A DNA stretch of 5,979 nucleotides from Myxococcales bacterium. GTDB lineage: Bacteria > Myxococcota > Polyangia > Fen-1088. The translations under genes and the position numbers were made by a program. Numbering within the stretch: position 1 is the first letter of the stretch; every line of letters begins with the position of its first letter. This document shows positions 1 to 5,671 of the stretch, piece after piece. The notes beneath the pieces were generated by a model, which saw nothing but the letters and a program-made list of their open reading frames with translations, did not search any database and was not told where the DNA came from. The stretch spans positions 1 to 5,979 of the forward strand of contig PMCR01000468.1 of NCBI GenBank assembly GCA_003155465.1. The letters are read 5' to 3'.

Positions 1-23
1 GGAGAGTAGGTCGCCGCCGGGAT
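1..23 (+). rRNA. rrf: 5S ribosomal RNA, 3' end only (cut by window edge)
   Basis: The first bases, GGAGAGTAGGTCGCCGCCGG, match the conserved 3' end of bacterial 5S rRNA, the loop and helix region around GAGAGTAGGTCGCCGCC. The rest of the gene lies left of the window. A strong intrinsic terminator begins about ten bases later, as expected at the end of an rRNA operon. The exact mature 3' end is not determinable here because the pairing 5' end is missing; position 23 is approximate. Confidence 0.8.
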
Positions 24-32
24 TATGTTTCG

Positions 33-65
33 AGGCAGGAAGGCATACCCTTCCTGCCTTTTTTT
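33..65 (+). terminator. Rho-independent terminator of the rRNA operon
   Basis: A perfect 11-bp stem, AGGCAGGAAGG (33-43) with CCTTCCTGCCT (49-59), closes a 5-nt loop, CATAC. The last stem base starts a run of seven T (59-65). This is a textbook intrinsic terminator for plus-strand transcription leaving the 5S gene. Read on the minus strand the hairpin has no T tract after it, so it should not efficiently stop the opposing gene that ends at 72. Confidence 0.93.
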
Positions 66-71
66 GTGCGC

Positions 72-563
72 CTATTGCTTGTCGCGCCCGCTTTCCAACC
101 GAGCTAGCTCGCGCCCGAAGTGCTGGGCGATGAGATGCTCCAAGCAGTAGTTCGACCCGTGCAGCCGGCGACGCTCGCACTGGACCTTGCGGCAGGGCTG
201 CTTGTCTTCCTTCAGCTCGCCCAGGTGTTCCGCCAGGCGCGCCAGGCAGTAGGCGCGCATCGTGGCCGCGCGGTCAAGGTCCTTGAGCCTACGCGCGTCA
301 GCGGGATGCGGCCGGCATAGGATGGGAGGCGCCTCGATCTCCTCGGGCCACACGGTAATCCACAGAGCGCCGCACTCGGGGCATTGGCGCAGTTCCTCCC
401 ATTCAGCCGCCTCAAGCACCGGCCAGCGCATGACACTGTCGTCTTCGAGGCGAAGCCACTCTGGGCGCTCTGCGCAGGGACAATCGGGCTTCGCTTGGCG
501 CGGGGCCGGCATGCGCTCCAGAGTACCGGATAACCGGAGGAGCGCCAGAGCCCCTGTTGCCAC
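72..563 (-). CDS. Cysteine-rich, probably zinc-binding protein of unknown function
   Basis: The product is 163 aa if the GTG at 563 is the start. I do not recognise a named family. Nine cysteines fall in recognisable groups: C28-x-C30, C61-P-E-C64, lone C83 and C106, then C124-x4-C129-x10-C140-x2-H143. The last spacing is like the small Cys3His zinc knuckle seen in many phage and bacterial proteins with a G/N-Y-C-x2-H ending. C28/C30 with C61/C64 could form a second zinc ribbon. There is no signal peptide or membrane segment, so it is probably cytosolic. The start is uncertain: GTG 563 has no Shine-Dalgarno and would leave only 14 bp before tyrS. The ATG at 512 (residue 18) has GGAG only 3 nt upstream, but all cysteines lie downstream of it, giving a 146-aa product. 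The gene stops 6 bp from the rRNA terminator. A DNA- or RNA-binding role is only a guess. Confidence 0.7.
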   Translation of the reverse strand: MATGALALLRLSGTLERMPAPRQAKPDCPCAERPEWLRLEDDSVMRWPVLEAAEWEELRQCPECGALWITVWPEEIEAPPILCRPHPADARRLKDLDRAATMRAYCLARLAEHLGELKEDKQPCRKVQCERRRLHGSNYCLEHLIAQHFGRELARLESGRDKQ

Positions 564-569
564 TATACT
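564..569 (+). promoter_or_regulatory. Possible -10 element for tyrS, near-leaderless transcript
   Basis: TATACT matches the sigma-70 -10 consensus at five of six positions. It ends 8 nt before the tyrS ATG at 578, so transcription would begin at about 576-578, giving an mRNA with almost no 5' leader, or a 12-14 nt leader if the second ATG (590) is used. No convincing -35 hexamer lies 16-18 bp upstream, so this call is weak. No T-box-like leader is present in the few bases available. Confidence 0.33.
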
Positions 570-577
570 AGGCTGCC

Positions 578-1819
578 ATGTCGGTGCCTATGTCTGACGT
601 CCTTCACACCCTGCGCGAGCGCGGCTTCGTTCAACAAGTGAGCGATGAGCCGGCGCTTGCTGACCTGTTGCGCCAGGGTCCTGTGTCCTGCTACTGCGGG
701 TTCGATCCCACGGCTTCCAGCCTGCATGTGGGCAGCATGATCCCGCTAATGGCGCTCGCACACCTGGCGCGAGCCGGGCACCACCCGATCGCCGTGCTGG
801 GGGGTGGAACCGCCATGGTTGGCGATCCCAGCGGCAAGACCGAGCTGCGACAGATGCTCACTGTCGAGACGATCAAAGAGAACCGCGACCAGATCGAGCC
901 GCAGGTACGGCGTTTTCTGGGAGCGGCCGGCGAGCGCGCTTTGGTGTTGGACAATGCCGAATGGTTGGTGCCGCTCAACTATCTGGACTTCCTGCGCGAT
1001 ATCGGGCGGCATTTCAGCGTCAATCGCATGCTGGCCGCCGAGGCCTATCGCTTGCGCCTGGAAAAGGGACTTTCCTTCATCGAGTTCAACTACCAGCTTC
1101 TGCAGGCCTACGACTACTTGGTGCTCTACCGCCGCCACGGATGCATGCTGCAGGTCGGTGGCGACGACCAGTGGGGAAACATCCTGGCGGGAACCGATCT
1201 CGTCCGCCGCCTTCACCACGTGGAAACCTATGCTCTGACCTTCCCCCTCATCACGACGGCATCGGGCGCGAAGATGGGCAAGACCGCGGCCGGGGCGGTG
1301 TGGCTTTCGGCGCGAAGAACCAGCCCTTTCGATTTCTACCAGTACTTCGTCAATGTCGACGATCGCGACGTCGTGCGTTTTCTCAAGCTGCTGACGTTCA
1401 TTCCCCTCGACGAGCTCCAGCGTTTTGCGGCGCTGGAGGGGGCGGAACTGCGCACGGCCAAGCAGGCGCTGGCCTATGCGGTGACCGAGACGGTTCACGG
1501 CAACGAAGCGGCCGAGAAGGCGCAGCGGGCGGCGCTGGCAGCCTTTGCTGGCGGCGGTGCCGGCGACCTCGTGCCCACCTATCCCGTCGCGCCCGCGGCC
1601 CTGACCGATGGGCTCAAGATCGTCGACCTCTTGCACGCCGCGGGCCTGGCCGTCTCAAAGAGCGTCGCCCGCCGATTGGTTGAGCAAGGCGGAGTCAGAT
1701 TGGGCGAGCGCAAGGTGACCTCGGTTGACGACCTGATCCGGCCAGACGAAATCGCGGCTGAGGGGACGCTTCTTCATGCGGGCAAGAAGCACCTGCGCCG
1801 GATCGTCGTCAACCGCTGA
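578..1819 (+). CDS. tyrS: Tyrosine--tRNA ligase (TyrRS)
   Basis: This cytosolic class I synthetase joins tyrosine to tRNA-Tyr using ATP. The 413-aa length is normal for bacterial TyrRS. The Rossmann catalytic core carries the HIGH-type motif H50-V-G-S53, preceded by the tyrosine/ATP-pocket stretch YCGFDPTASSL. The tyrosine-binding helix is around Y172-Q173-x-x-Q176-A-Y-D179, the GGDDQWGN motif is at 194-201, and the KMSKS-type loop reads K232-M-G-K-T236. The KMGKT form with GAVWL following places it in the TyrS1 branch, like E. coli KFGKT, rather than the KMSKS branch. An S4 RNA-binding domain occupies about 345-410 and contacts tRNA. The ATG at 578 (AGG at 570-572 as a weak ribosome site) is chosen; ATG 590, four codons later, is equally possible. 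It is divergent from the small cysteine-rich gene and convergent with mpl. All catalytic motifs are intact. Confidence 0.97.
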   Translation: MSVPMSDVLHTLRERGFVQQVSDEPALADLLRQGPVSCYCGFDPTASSLHVGSMIPLMALAHLARAGHHPIAVLGGGTAMVGDPSGKTELRQMLTVETIKENRDQIEPQVRRFLGAAGERALVLDNAEWLVPLNYLDFLRDIGRHFSVNRMLAAEAYRLRLEKGLSFIEFNYQLLQAYDYLVLYRRHGCMLQVGGDDQWGNILAGTDLVRRLHHVETYALTFPLITTASGAKMGKTAAGAVWLSARRTSPFDFYQYFVNVDDRDVVRFLKLLTFIPLDELQRFAALEGAELRTAKQALAYAVTETVHGNEAAEKAQRAALAAFAGGGAGDLVPTYPVAPAALTDGLKIVDLLHAAGLAVSKSVARRLVEQGGVRLGERKVTSVDDLIRPDEIAAEGTLLHAGKKHLRRIVVNR

Positions 1820-1827
1820 CGGTTGGG

Positions 1828-1872
1828 CTAGCCAGTACCTTGTTGGATCGCGCTTCGCGAGGTCCTGGCTAG
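1828..1872. terminator. Long hairpin between convergent tyrS and mpl, likely bidirectional terminator
   Basis: CTAGCCAGTACCT (1828-1840) is the reverse complement of AGGTCCTGGCTAG (1860-1872) with a single mismatch, giving a 12-of-13 bp stem. The 19-nt loop holds an inner option, TCGCG (1848-1852) with CGCGA (1856-1860), which competes for A1860. It lies in the 49-bp gap between the two stop codons, and its right arm covers the mpl TAG (1869-1871). No T tract follows on either strand, so it may act with Rho, as an mRNA 3'-end stabiliser, or by pausing. Confidence 0.5.
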
Positions 1873-3704
1873 AGCTCCTTGCGCATCCAGATCGCGGTCT
1901 TCGATCGGGCCATCTGGTATTCGTTGCTGGCGGCCACGGCCGCGGCTACATCCTTGCGATCAATGACATCGAAACCGAGCTTCTCGCCAACCAGGCCCTG
2001 CGCCCCGTCGGTGACGAGGTACAGGTGCAGCGCCCCCTCGGCACGCGCCTTGCGCATGGCGTTTTCCACCAGCAGGTAGCCAAGGCCTTCCCCGCGTCGT
2101 TCGGGCGCGACCGCGAGGAGTTGCAGCAAAGCATCATCTCCCACGTGCTCGATGGCCACGCACGCGGCAATCCCGTCGCTCCCGTCGCCGGCTGCAGGGA
2201 TGACCAAGAAGCTTGGCCAGGTGCGGTCCAGGTCAGCGTGGGTGATTCCGGCCCGGTTGAGCAAGTGACCAATCGCTCCCCGGTCCTCGGCTCGTGAGCT
2301 GCGCACCGGATCGCCCAGCCGCGCCAGCAGCTTGTCGTGCAGGCCGCCGTAGTCGCCCGAACTCATGATGACGACCGTGTCCCCGGGCGCCGCGCGACCG
2401 GCCAGGTGCTCCACGGTTGCGGGCACGCCGGAAACGAGTCGGGCCGGCACTTCATGGCTGCGCAGATCGGCGGCGAGGCGCTCCACGTCCAGCCTTTGTT
2501 CGGCCGGCACTTTCTCTGGGGCATAGGCCGGGGCCAGCACCACCTCGTCGGCCACCGCCAAGGCGTCGACAAAATCGTGCTGGAAGACCGAGCGTCGGCT
2601 GGTGGCCGAGCGCGGCTCGAAGGCGACGATCAATTTTCCCGGGCCGTAGCGGCCCTTGAGCGCACCTAGGGTCTCGCGGATCGCCGTCGGGTGGTGGGCG
2701 AAGTCATCCACCACGGTGACCCCGGCCGCCACGCCCACGATCTCCTGGCGTCGCTTCACCCCGAGGAAGCGCCGTATTGCTTGCGCTGTCAGGGGATGTT
2801 CGACGCCCAAGATGTGGGCGGCCGCAATGACACCGGTCAGATTCTCGAGATTGAAGATGCCGGCCATGCCCACGTCTAGGGTGCCCATCGCCTTGCCGGC
2901 GCACGCCAGCCGCAGGATGGTCCGTCCCCCTAGCTTTCTGCCGGTGACTTCAAAGGTCCAGTCAGCATCGGAGCCAGGGCGACCGTAGGTTGTGACCCCA
3001 CAGCGCGCGGCGCGTGCCACATCCATCGCGCCCGGCGAAGCAGCGCACACCACCAGATGTCCCTCGGGCGGGATGAGCGCGACGAATTCGCGGAAGGCGT
3101 CCTTGACCGCCGCTTCGTTGGCGAAGATGTCGGCGTGGTCGAATTCCACCGAAGTCAGAATCACGACCTGCGGTCGGTAGTGCAGGAATTTTGACTTCTT
3201 GTCGAAGAATGCGGTGTCGTATTCGTCCCCTTCGACCACGAACTCAACCCCTCCGCCCAGACGCCAGGACTGGCGGAAGTTTATCGGTACGCCGCCAATG
3301 AGAAACGAGGGGTTCCGGCCGGCCTGGTGGAGCACGAACGACATCAACGAGGAGGTGGTGGTCTTGCCATGGGTTCCGGCCACCACGACCGAGCGACGTG
3401 AGGTGAGGAACAGCTCAGAGAGAAGGGCGGGAAACGAGACGAGCGGGATGTGGCGTTCTGTGGCGGCTAGCACCTCCACATGATCGCGCCGGCACACGTT
3501 GCCCACAACCACGCGGTCAGGGGCCCAGTCGAGATTCGCGGGCCGGAAGCCTTCCATCACCGGGATGTTCTGCTCGGCAAGCTGAGTCGACATGGGCGGA
3601 TACACATGCTCGTCCGAGCCGCGCACATCGTGGCCCGCCGCGCGCAGGAGTCCCGCCAGGGAACCCATGCCCGTTCCGGCGATGCCAATCAGGTGCAGCT
3701 TCAT
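1869..3704 (-). CDS. mpl: Mpl murein tripeptide ligase fused to a C-terminal GNAT acetyltransferase domain
   Basis: Mpl (UDP-N-acetylmuramate:L-alanyl-gamma-D-glutamyl-meso-diaminopimelate ligase) attaches recycled wall tripeptide to UDP-MurNAc with ATP in the cytosol. Residues 1-463 are a complete Mur ligase: N-terminal GIAGTGMGSLAGLL (7-20) for UDP binding, P-loop GTHGKTTT (110-117), the Mpl-typical EGDEYDTAFFDKKSKF (158-173) and EFDHADIF (187-194), DDFAHHPTAI (333-342), and FEPRS, APEKVP and SSGDYGG (448-454) in the C-terminal ligase domain. These follow E. coli Mpl rather than MurC. The ligase normally ends near here (E. coli about 457 aa). This protein continues to 611 aa with a GNAT fold at about 473-611, whose acetyl-CoA loop is R537-x-x-G540-x-G542 in VAPERRGEGLG. 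The ArsN2/ArgA-like style of the tail (EYQMARS...IWMRKEL) is an impression only; its substrate is unknown. The ATG at 3704 has no clear Shine-Dalgarno. Confidence 0.95.
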   Translation of the reverse strand: MKLHLIGIAGTGMGSLAGLLRAAGHDVRGSDEHVYPPMSTQLAEQNIPVMEGFRPANLDWAPDRVVVGNVCRRDHVEVLAATERHIPLVSFPALLSELFLTSRRSVVVAGTHGKTTTSSLMSFVLHQAGRNPSFLIGGVPINFRQSWRLGGGVEFVVEGDEYDTAFFDKKSKFLHYRPQVVILTSVEFDHADIFANEAAVKDAFREFVALIPPEGHLVVCAASPGAMDVARAARCGVTTYGRPGSDADWTFEVTGRKLGGRTILRLACAGKAMGTLDVGMAGIFNLENLTGVIAAAHILGVEHPLTAQAIRRFLGVKRRQEIVGVAAGVTVVDDFAHHPTAIRETLGALKGRYGPGKLIVAFEPRSATSRRSVFQHDFVDALAVADEVVLAPAYAPEKVPAEQRLDVERLAADLRSHEVPARLVSGVPATVEHLAGRAAPGDTVVIMSSGDYGGLHDKLLARLGDPVRSSRAEDRGAIGHLLNRAGITHADLDRTWPSFLVIPAAGDGSDGIAACVAIEHVGDDALLQLLAVAPERRGEGLGYLLVENAMRKARAEGALHLYLVTDGAQGLVGEKLGFDVIDRKDVAAAVAASNEYQMARSKTAIWMRKEL

Positions 3705-3763
3705 CGAACGTCAAACGGTGCGAGCGAGGAATCTGGGAAACTGGGGCGCAACAAGACTGGGCC

Positions 3764-3794
3764 TCTATCTCCACCGGCGGCAGCGGCCTGTCAA
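3764..3794 (-). promoter_or_regulatory. Possible sigma-70 promoter for mpl
   Basis: On the minus strand a perfect TTGACA -35 box occupies 3794-3789, directly after the stop codon of the upstream gene. The best -10 is a poor GATAGA (3769-3764) at 19 bp spacing, matching three of six consensus bases. If used, transcription starts near 3757, leaving a leader of about 50 nt. It would let mpl be transcribed independently of the secreted-protein gene; read-through from that gene is also possible. Confidence 0.3.
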
Positions 3795-4502
3795 CTACTC
3801 GGGCACACACCGGGGATCCCGCGGGGCTAGCTGGGGCGCGAAGGACTTGACCTGCAGCACGAACTGGACCCGGAAATCGCGCAGAGCACCGCCGTCCATC
3901 ATGGCCTGGCCACCTGAGGTGTCCCACTTGAGAGCTGACACCACGGTCGAGCCGCAGGCATCGAGACGGCCGCGCTTGCGCTGGGTGAGCCAGGCCTGCT
4001 CCCAGTCTTTGGCACTCGCACGATCGCAGGGTTGGTTCTTAGAACCGCACCCGATTGCGACAACGTCGTACCACCAGGGGCCCTTGGGACCGTACTCGGC
4101 GATGCGTACCGAAGGCGTCAGGCCCTCGCCCTTCTGGGCCTCGCGGCTGTCGATGACGAACTCGTGGCTGCTGCCCGCAGGCAGGTCGACGTAGTAGCAT
4201 TCCTCGCCCGCCCCATCGTGCTGCAGGCGCCCCAGCGTCGGGGAGGCAAGCGCGATCTCTCCTGTCCCCACAGCCATGCGGATCTCGAAGCGCTTGTAGT
4301 CCGGGGCCGGCGGCGCGGTCTCGGCGTTGTCGCCAGGCATGCGGCAGCGGCACTGCCCGCCCTGGCAGCGCGCCCCGGCCAGAACCGTGGTCTGGACCGG
4401 AACCGCGTATTCAACATGCTGCGCCGTCTCGATACCGCTGTCGTGCGCGCACACCGCCCCAAGCAGGGGAACCATCGTAAGTGCCCATGGACGTGAATGC
4501 AT
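3795..4502 (-). CDS. Secreted cysteine-rich protein of unknown function
   Basis: The product is 235 aa and I do not recognise a named family. The N terminus looks like a short Sec signal peptide: basic H2/R4, hydrophobic WALTMVPLLGAVCA, and a possible signal peptidase I site after V-C-A19. G-A-V-C is not a proper lipobox. The mature part then has exactly eight cysteines (46, 51, 53, 102, 152, 159, 183, 232), an even number that suits four disulfides in the periplasm or outside the cell. Denser blocks are C46-x4-C51-x-C53, WWYDVVAIGCGSKNQPC (143-159) and DACGS (182-186). Strand-like alternating stretches such as YKRFEIRMAVG and FRVQFVLQVKSF suggest a beta-rich fold. The ATG at 4502 is chosen because the next methionine (residue 10) would remove the basic n-region. 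The gene is divergent from bamD across 23 bp and 90 bp upstream of mpl on the same strand, so an envelope role is plausible but unproven. Confidence 0.75.
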   Translation of the reverse strand: MHSRPWALTMVPLLGAVCAHDSGIETAQHVEYAVPVQTTVLAGARCQGGQCRCRMPGDNAETAPPAPDYKRFEIRMAVGTGEIALASPTLGRLQHDGAGEECYYVDLPAGSSHEFVIDSREAQKGEGLTPSVRIAEYGPKGPWWYDVVAIGCGSKNQPCDRASAKDWEQAWLTQRKRGRLDACGSTVVSALKWDTSGGQAMMDGGALRDFRVQFVLQVKSFAPQLAPRDPRCVPE

Positions 4503-4522
4503 TGCGAACGTAGGATACTACG
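4488..4522 (+). promoter_or_regulatory. Possible bamD promoter with a small palindrome shared by the divergent gene
   Basis: TGGACG (4488-4493) and TAGGAT (4511-4516), each four of six to the sigma-70 consensus, sit 17 bp apart and point to a start near 4523, almost at the bamD GTG (4526). The -10 is part of an inverted repeat, CGTAG (4509-4513) with CTACG (4518-4522), so the minus strand also reads TAGTAT toward the secreted-protein gene. The -35 lies inside that gene's coding sequence. Individual boxes are weak. Confidence 0.33.
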
Positions 4523-4525
4523 CCC

Positions 4526-5353
4526 GTGCTACGCATTGCCTGCAAGATCTTGTTGCTTTCCTGCCTGCTGCTCCCGGCTTGTGCCACGAGCGACGACGGC
4601 AAGCCCATCAACTTCTCTCTCACTGCCAAGCAGAACTATGAGAAGGGTCTGGCTGAGCTGAAGGAGGAGAACTACACCGAAGCGCTGCGCTACTTCACCT
4701 ACGTCAAGCAGAAGTTCCCCTTCTCGAAGTACGCGGCCCTGGCCGAGCTGGCGGCGGCCGACACCGAGTTCGACCGCGGCGGCTACCAGGAAGCGATCGA
4801 CGCGTACAAAAGCTTCCTGCGCCTGCACCCGAAGCACGAGAAGGTGGAGGAGGGGTACGTCTCGTTCCGGATCGCTGAAGCCTACGTAAAGGAAATGCCT
4901 GGTGACTGGTTTCTCATCCCGCCGTCCTATGAGAAGGACCAGTCCGCGGTGCTGGATGCCCTGCGCGAAATCAACACTCTTGTCGACCGCTTCCCCAACT
5001 CGAAGTACCTCAAGCAGGCTCGTGAGTATCGACGCGAGGTCCTGCGCCGTCTCATCGACCACGAGGTCTTCGCGGCGCGTTTCTACCTCGACCGCGGCCA
5101 TCCCAAAGGCGCCATCCTACGCATCAAAGAGGCGTTGCGTCGCTACCCTGACTCGGGGCGTGACGCCGAACTGCTGCTCGCCCTGGGCGAGACGCAGTTG
5201 GAAATGGGTCAGCCAGCCACCGCCAAGCAGACCTTCCTGCGCGTGACGCCGGCCAACGCCTCGATCGTCGAGGTCAGGCGCGCCGGGCTGTTCCTCGACT
5301 TCATCAAGCGACGTCACGGTGATGAGCCCCAGGATGAACCGCCCCATGGATGA
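4526..5353 (+). CDS. bamD: Outer membrane assembly lipoprotein BamD
   Basis: BamD is the essential lipoprotein partner of BamA in the beta-barrel assembly machine, on the periplasmic face of the outer membrane. The 275-aa product begins with a lipoprotein signal peptide: basic R3/K7, a leucine-rich core, and lipobox L16-P-A-C19. Alanine at +2 fits outer-membrane sorting. Five TPR-like helical pairs follow, at about 34-67, 71-104, 108-158, 178-208 and 213-246, with typical BamD wording such as YEKGLAELKEENYTEALRYF, FPFSKYA, FPNSKYL and YPDS. The YEKDQSAVLDALREINTLVDRFPNS segment aligns by eye with the RDPQHA...YPNS region of E. coli BamD (245 aa). The acidic tail DEPQDEPPHG is extra. The start is GTG at 4526, with AGGA (4512-4515) 10 nt upstream; later starts would destroy the signal peptide. 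Paralogous TPR lipoproteins (YfgC/YbgF-like) are the alternative, but less likely. Confidence 0.9.
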   Translation: MLRIACKILLLSCLLLPACATSDDGKPINFSLTAKQNYEKGLAELKEENYTEALRYFTYVKQKFPFSKYAALAELAAADTEFDRGGYQEAIDAYKSFLRLHPKHEKVEEGYVSFRIAEAYVKEMPGDWFLIPPSYEKDQSAVLDALREINTLVDRFPNSKYLKQAREYRREVLRRLIDHEVFAARFYLDRGHPKGAILRIKEALRRYPDSGRDAELLLALGETQLEMGQPATAKQTFLRVTPANASIVEVRRAGLFLDFIKRRHGDEPQDEPPHG

Positions 5354-5358
5354 TCGTC

Positions 5359-5407
5359 TCGCCTGCGGGAAGCGTCGTCCAAGACTGCCACCAACTATCG
5401 CCTGCGG
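5359..5407 (+). repeat. Pair of 10-bp direct repeats after bamD
   Basis: TCGCCTGCGG occurs at 5359-5368 and again at 5398-5407, start points 39 bp apart. The second copy abuts the candidate -10 TAGAAT (5408-5413). It could be an operator pair or chance in GC-rich DNA. Confidence 0.4.
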
Positions 5408-5413
5408 TAGAAT
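5385..5413 (+). promoter_or_regulatory. Candidate sigma-70 promoter for truD
   Basis: CTGCCA (5385-5390, four of six to TTGACA) and TAGAAT (5408-5413, five of six to TATAAT) are separated by the ideal 17 bp. Transcription would begin near 5420 and give truD a leader of about 250 nt that contains the whole inverted-repeat region. This is the best-spaced promoter-like pair in the window, but it is unconfirmed. Confidence 0.45.
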
Positions 5414-5430
5414 CTCGGGCCAGCGCATGT

Positions 5431-5626
5431 CGGCCCGCGTGAGCGGTAGCGGTAGCGTGGGCGGCCAGCGCGAGCGCGACGGGCGAGCGCGAACCGCGAG
5501 GGGTGGGCTGTTCGTCCCGAAGCCCCTCAGGGGTGAGCGGCCCGCGTCCCGCGGCCCGCTTTCCGCGTCCCGCTCACGAACTCGCTCACGCCCACGCCCT
5601 CCCGACCCGCTAGCCGCTAGCCGCGG
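5431..5626. repeat. GC-rich cluster of nested inverted and direct repeats in the bamD-truD gap
   Basis: The 318-bp gap 5354-5671 has no convincing gene; every open frame here lacks codon logic or overlaps a better gene. It holds ordered mirror arms. GCGGTAGCGGTAGCG (5443-5457) faces CGCTAGCCGCTAGCCGC (5608-5624), CGTGGGCG (5456-5463) faces CGCCCACG (5589-5596), and CGTGAGCG (5438-5445) faces CGCTCACG (5571-5578 and 5583-5590). GAGGGG (5498-5503) pairs with CCCCTC (5523-5528) at the tip. Direct repeats also occur: GCGAGCGCGA at 5470 and 5483, CCGCGTCCCGC at 5542 and 5563, CGGCCCGCGT at 5431 and 5538. An RNA across it could fold into a long imperfect hairpin. Confidence 0.7.
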
Positions 5627-5671
5627 CCCATCCTGCTGGGCGGCCCCGAATTTCCCGACGGGCTCCAACTA

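Noticed and set aside
513..577. T-box or other riboswitch controlling tyrS
   Set aside because: There is too little leader between the opposing gene and tyrS, and no T-box sequence or terminator-antiterminator pair is visible.
746..1636. 296-aa open frame on the minus strand inside tyrS
   Set aside because: It is fully antisense to a clearly functional TyrRS with all motifs; long antisense frames are expected in GC-rich genes.
1776..2297. 173-aa plus-strand frame across the tyrS-mpl junction
   Set aside because: It is antisense to the GNAT domain of the mpl fusion, overlaps the end of tyrS in another frame, and carries no motif.
2240..2320. Separate internal start for the GNAT domain, or a frameshift at the Mpl-GNAT junction
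   Set aside because: The frame is open throughout and no ATG/GTG with a proper ribosome site lies at the junction; GGGGAG near 2285 is followed only by ATT or a distant TTG.
4529..5101. 190-aa minus-strand frame inside bamD
   Set aside because: It is antisense to a well-supported lipoprotein gene, and its Leu/Val/Glu-rich content simply mirrors the TPR codons.
5431..5626. CRISPR array or tRNA gene in the repeat cluster
   Set aside because: Repeats are short, irregular and degenerate with no uniform spacers, and no cloverleaf or T-loop consensus is visible.
5117..5668. 183-aa minus-strand frame covering the end of bamD and the repeat gap
   Set aside because: It overlaps bamD extensively, is rich in R/P/G low-complexity sequence across the repeats, and shows no recognisable domain.
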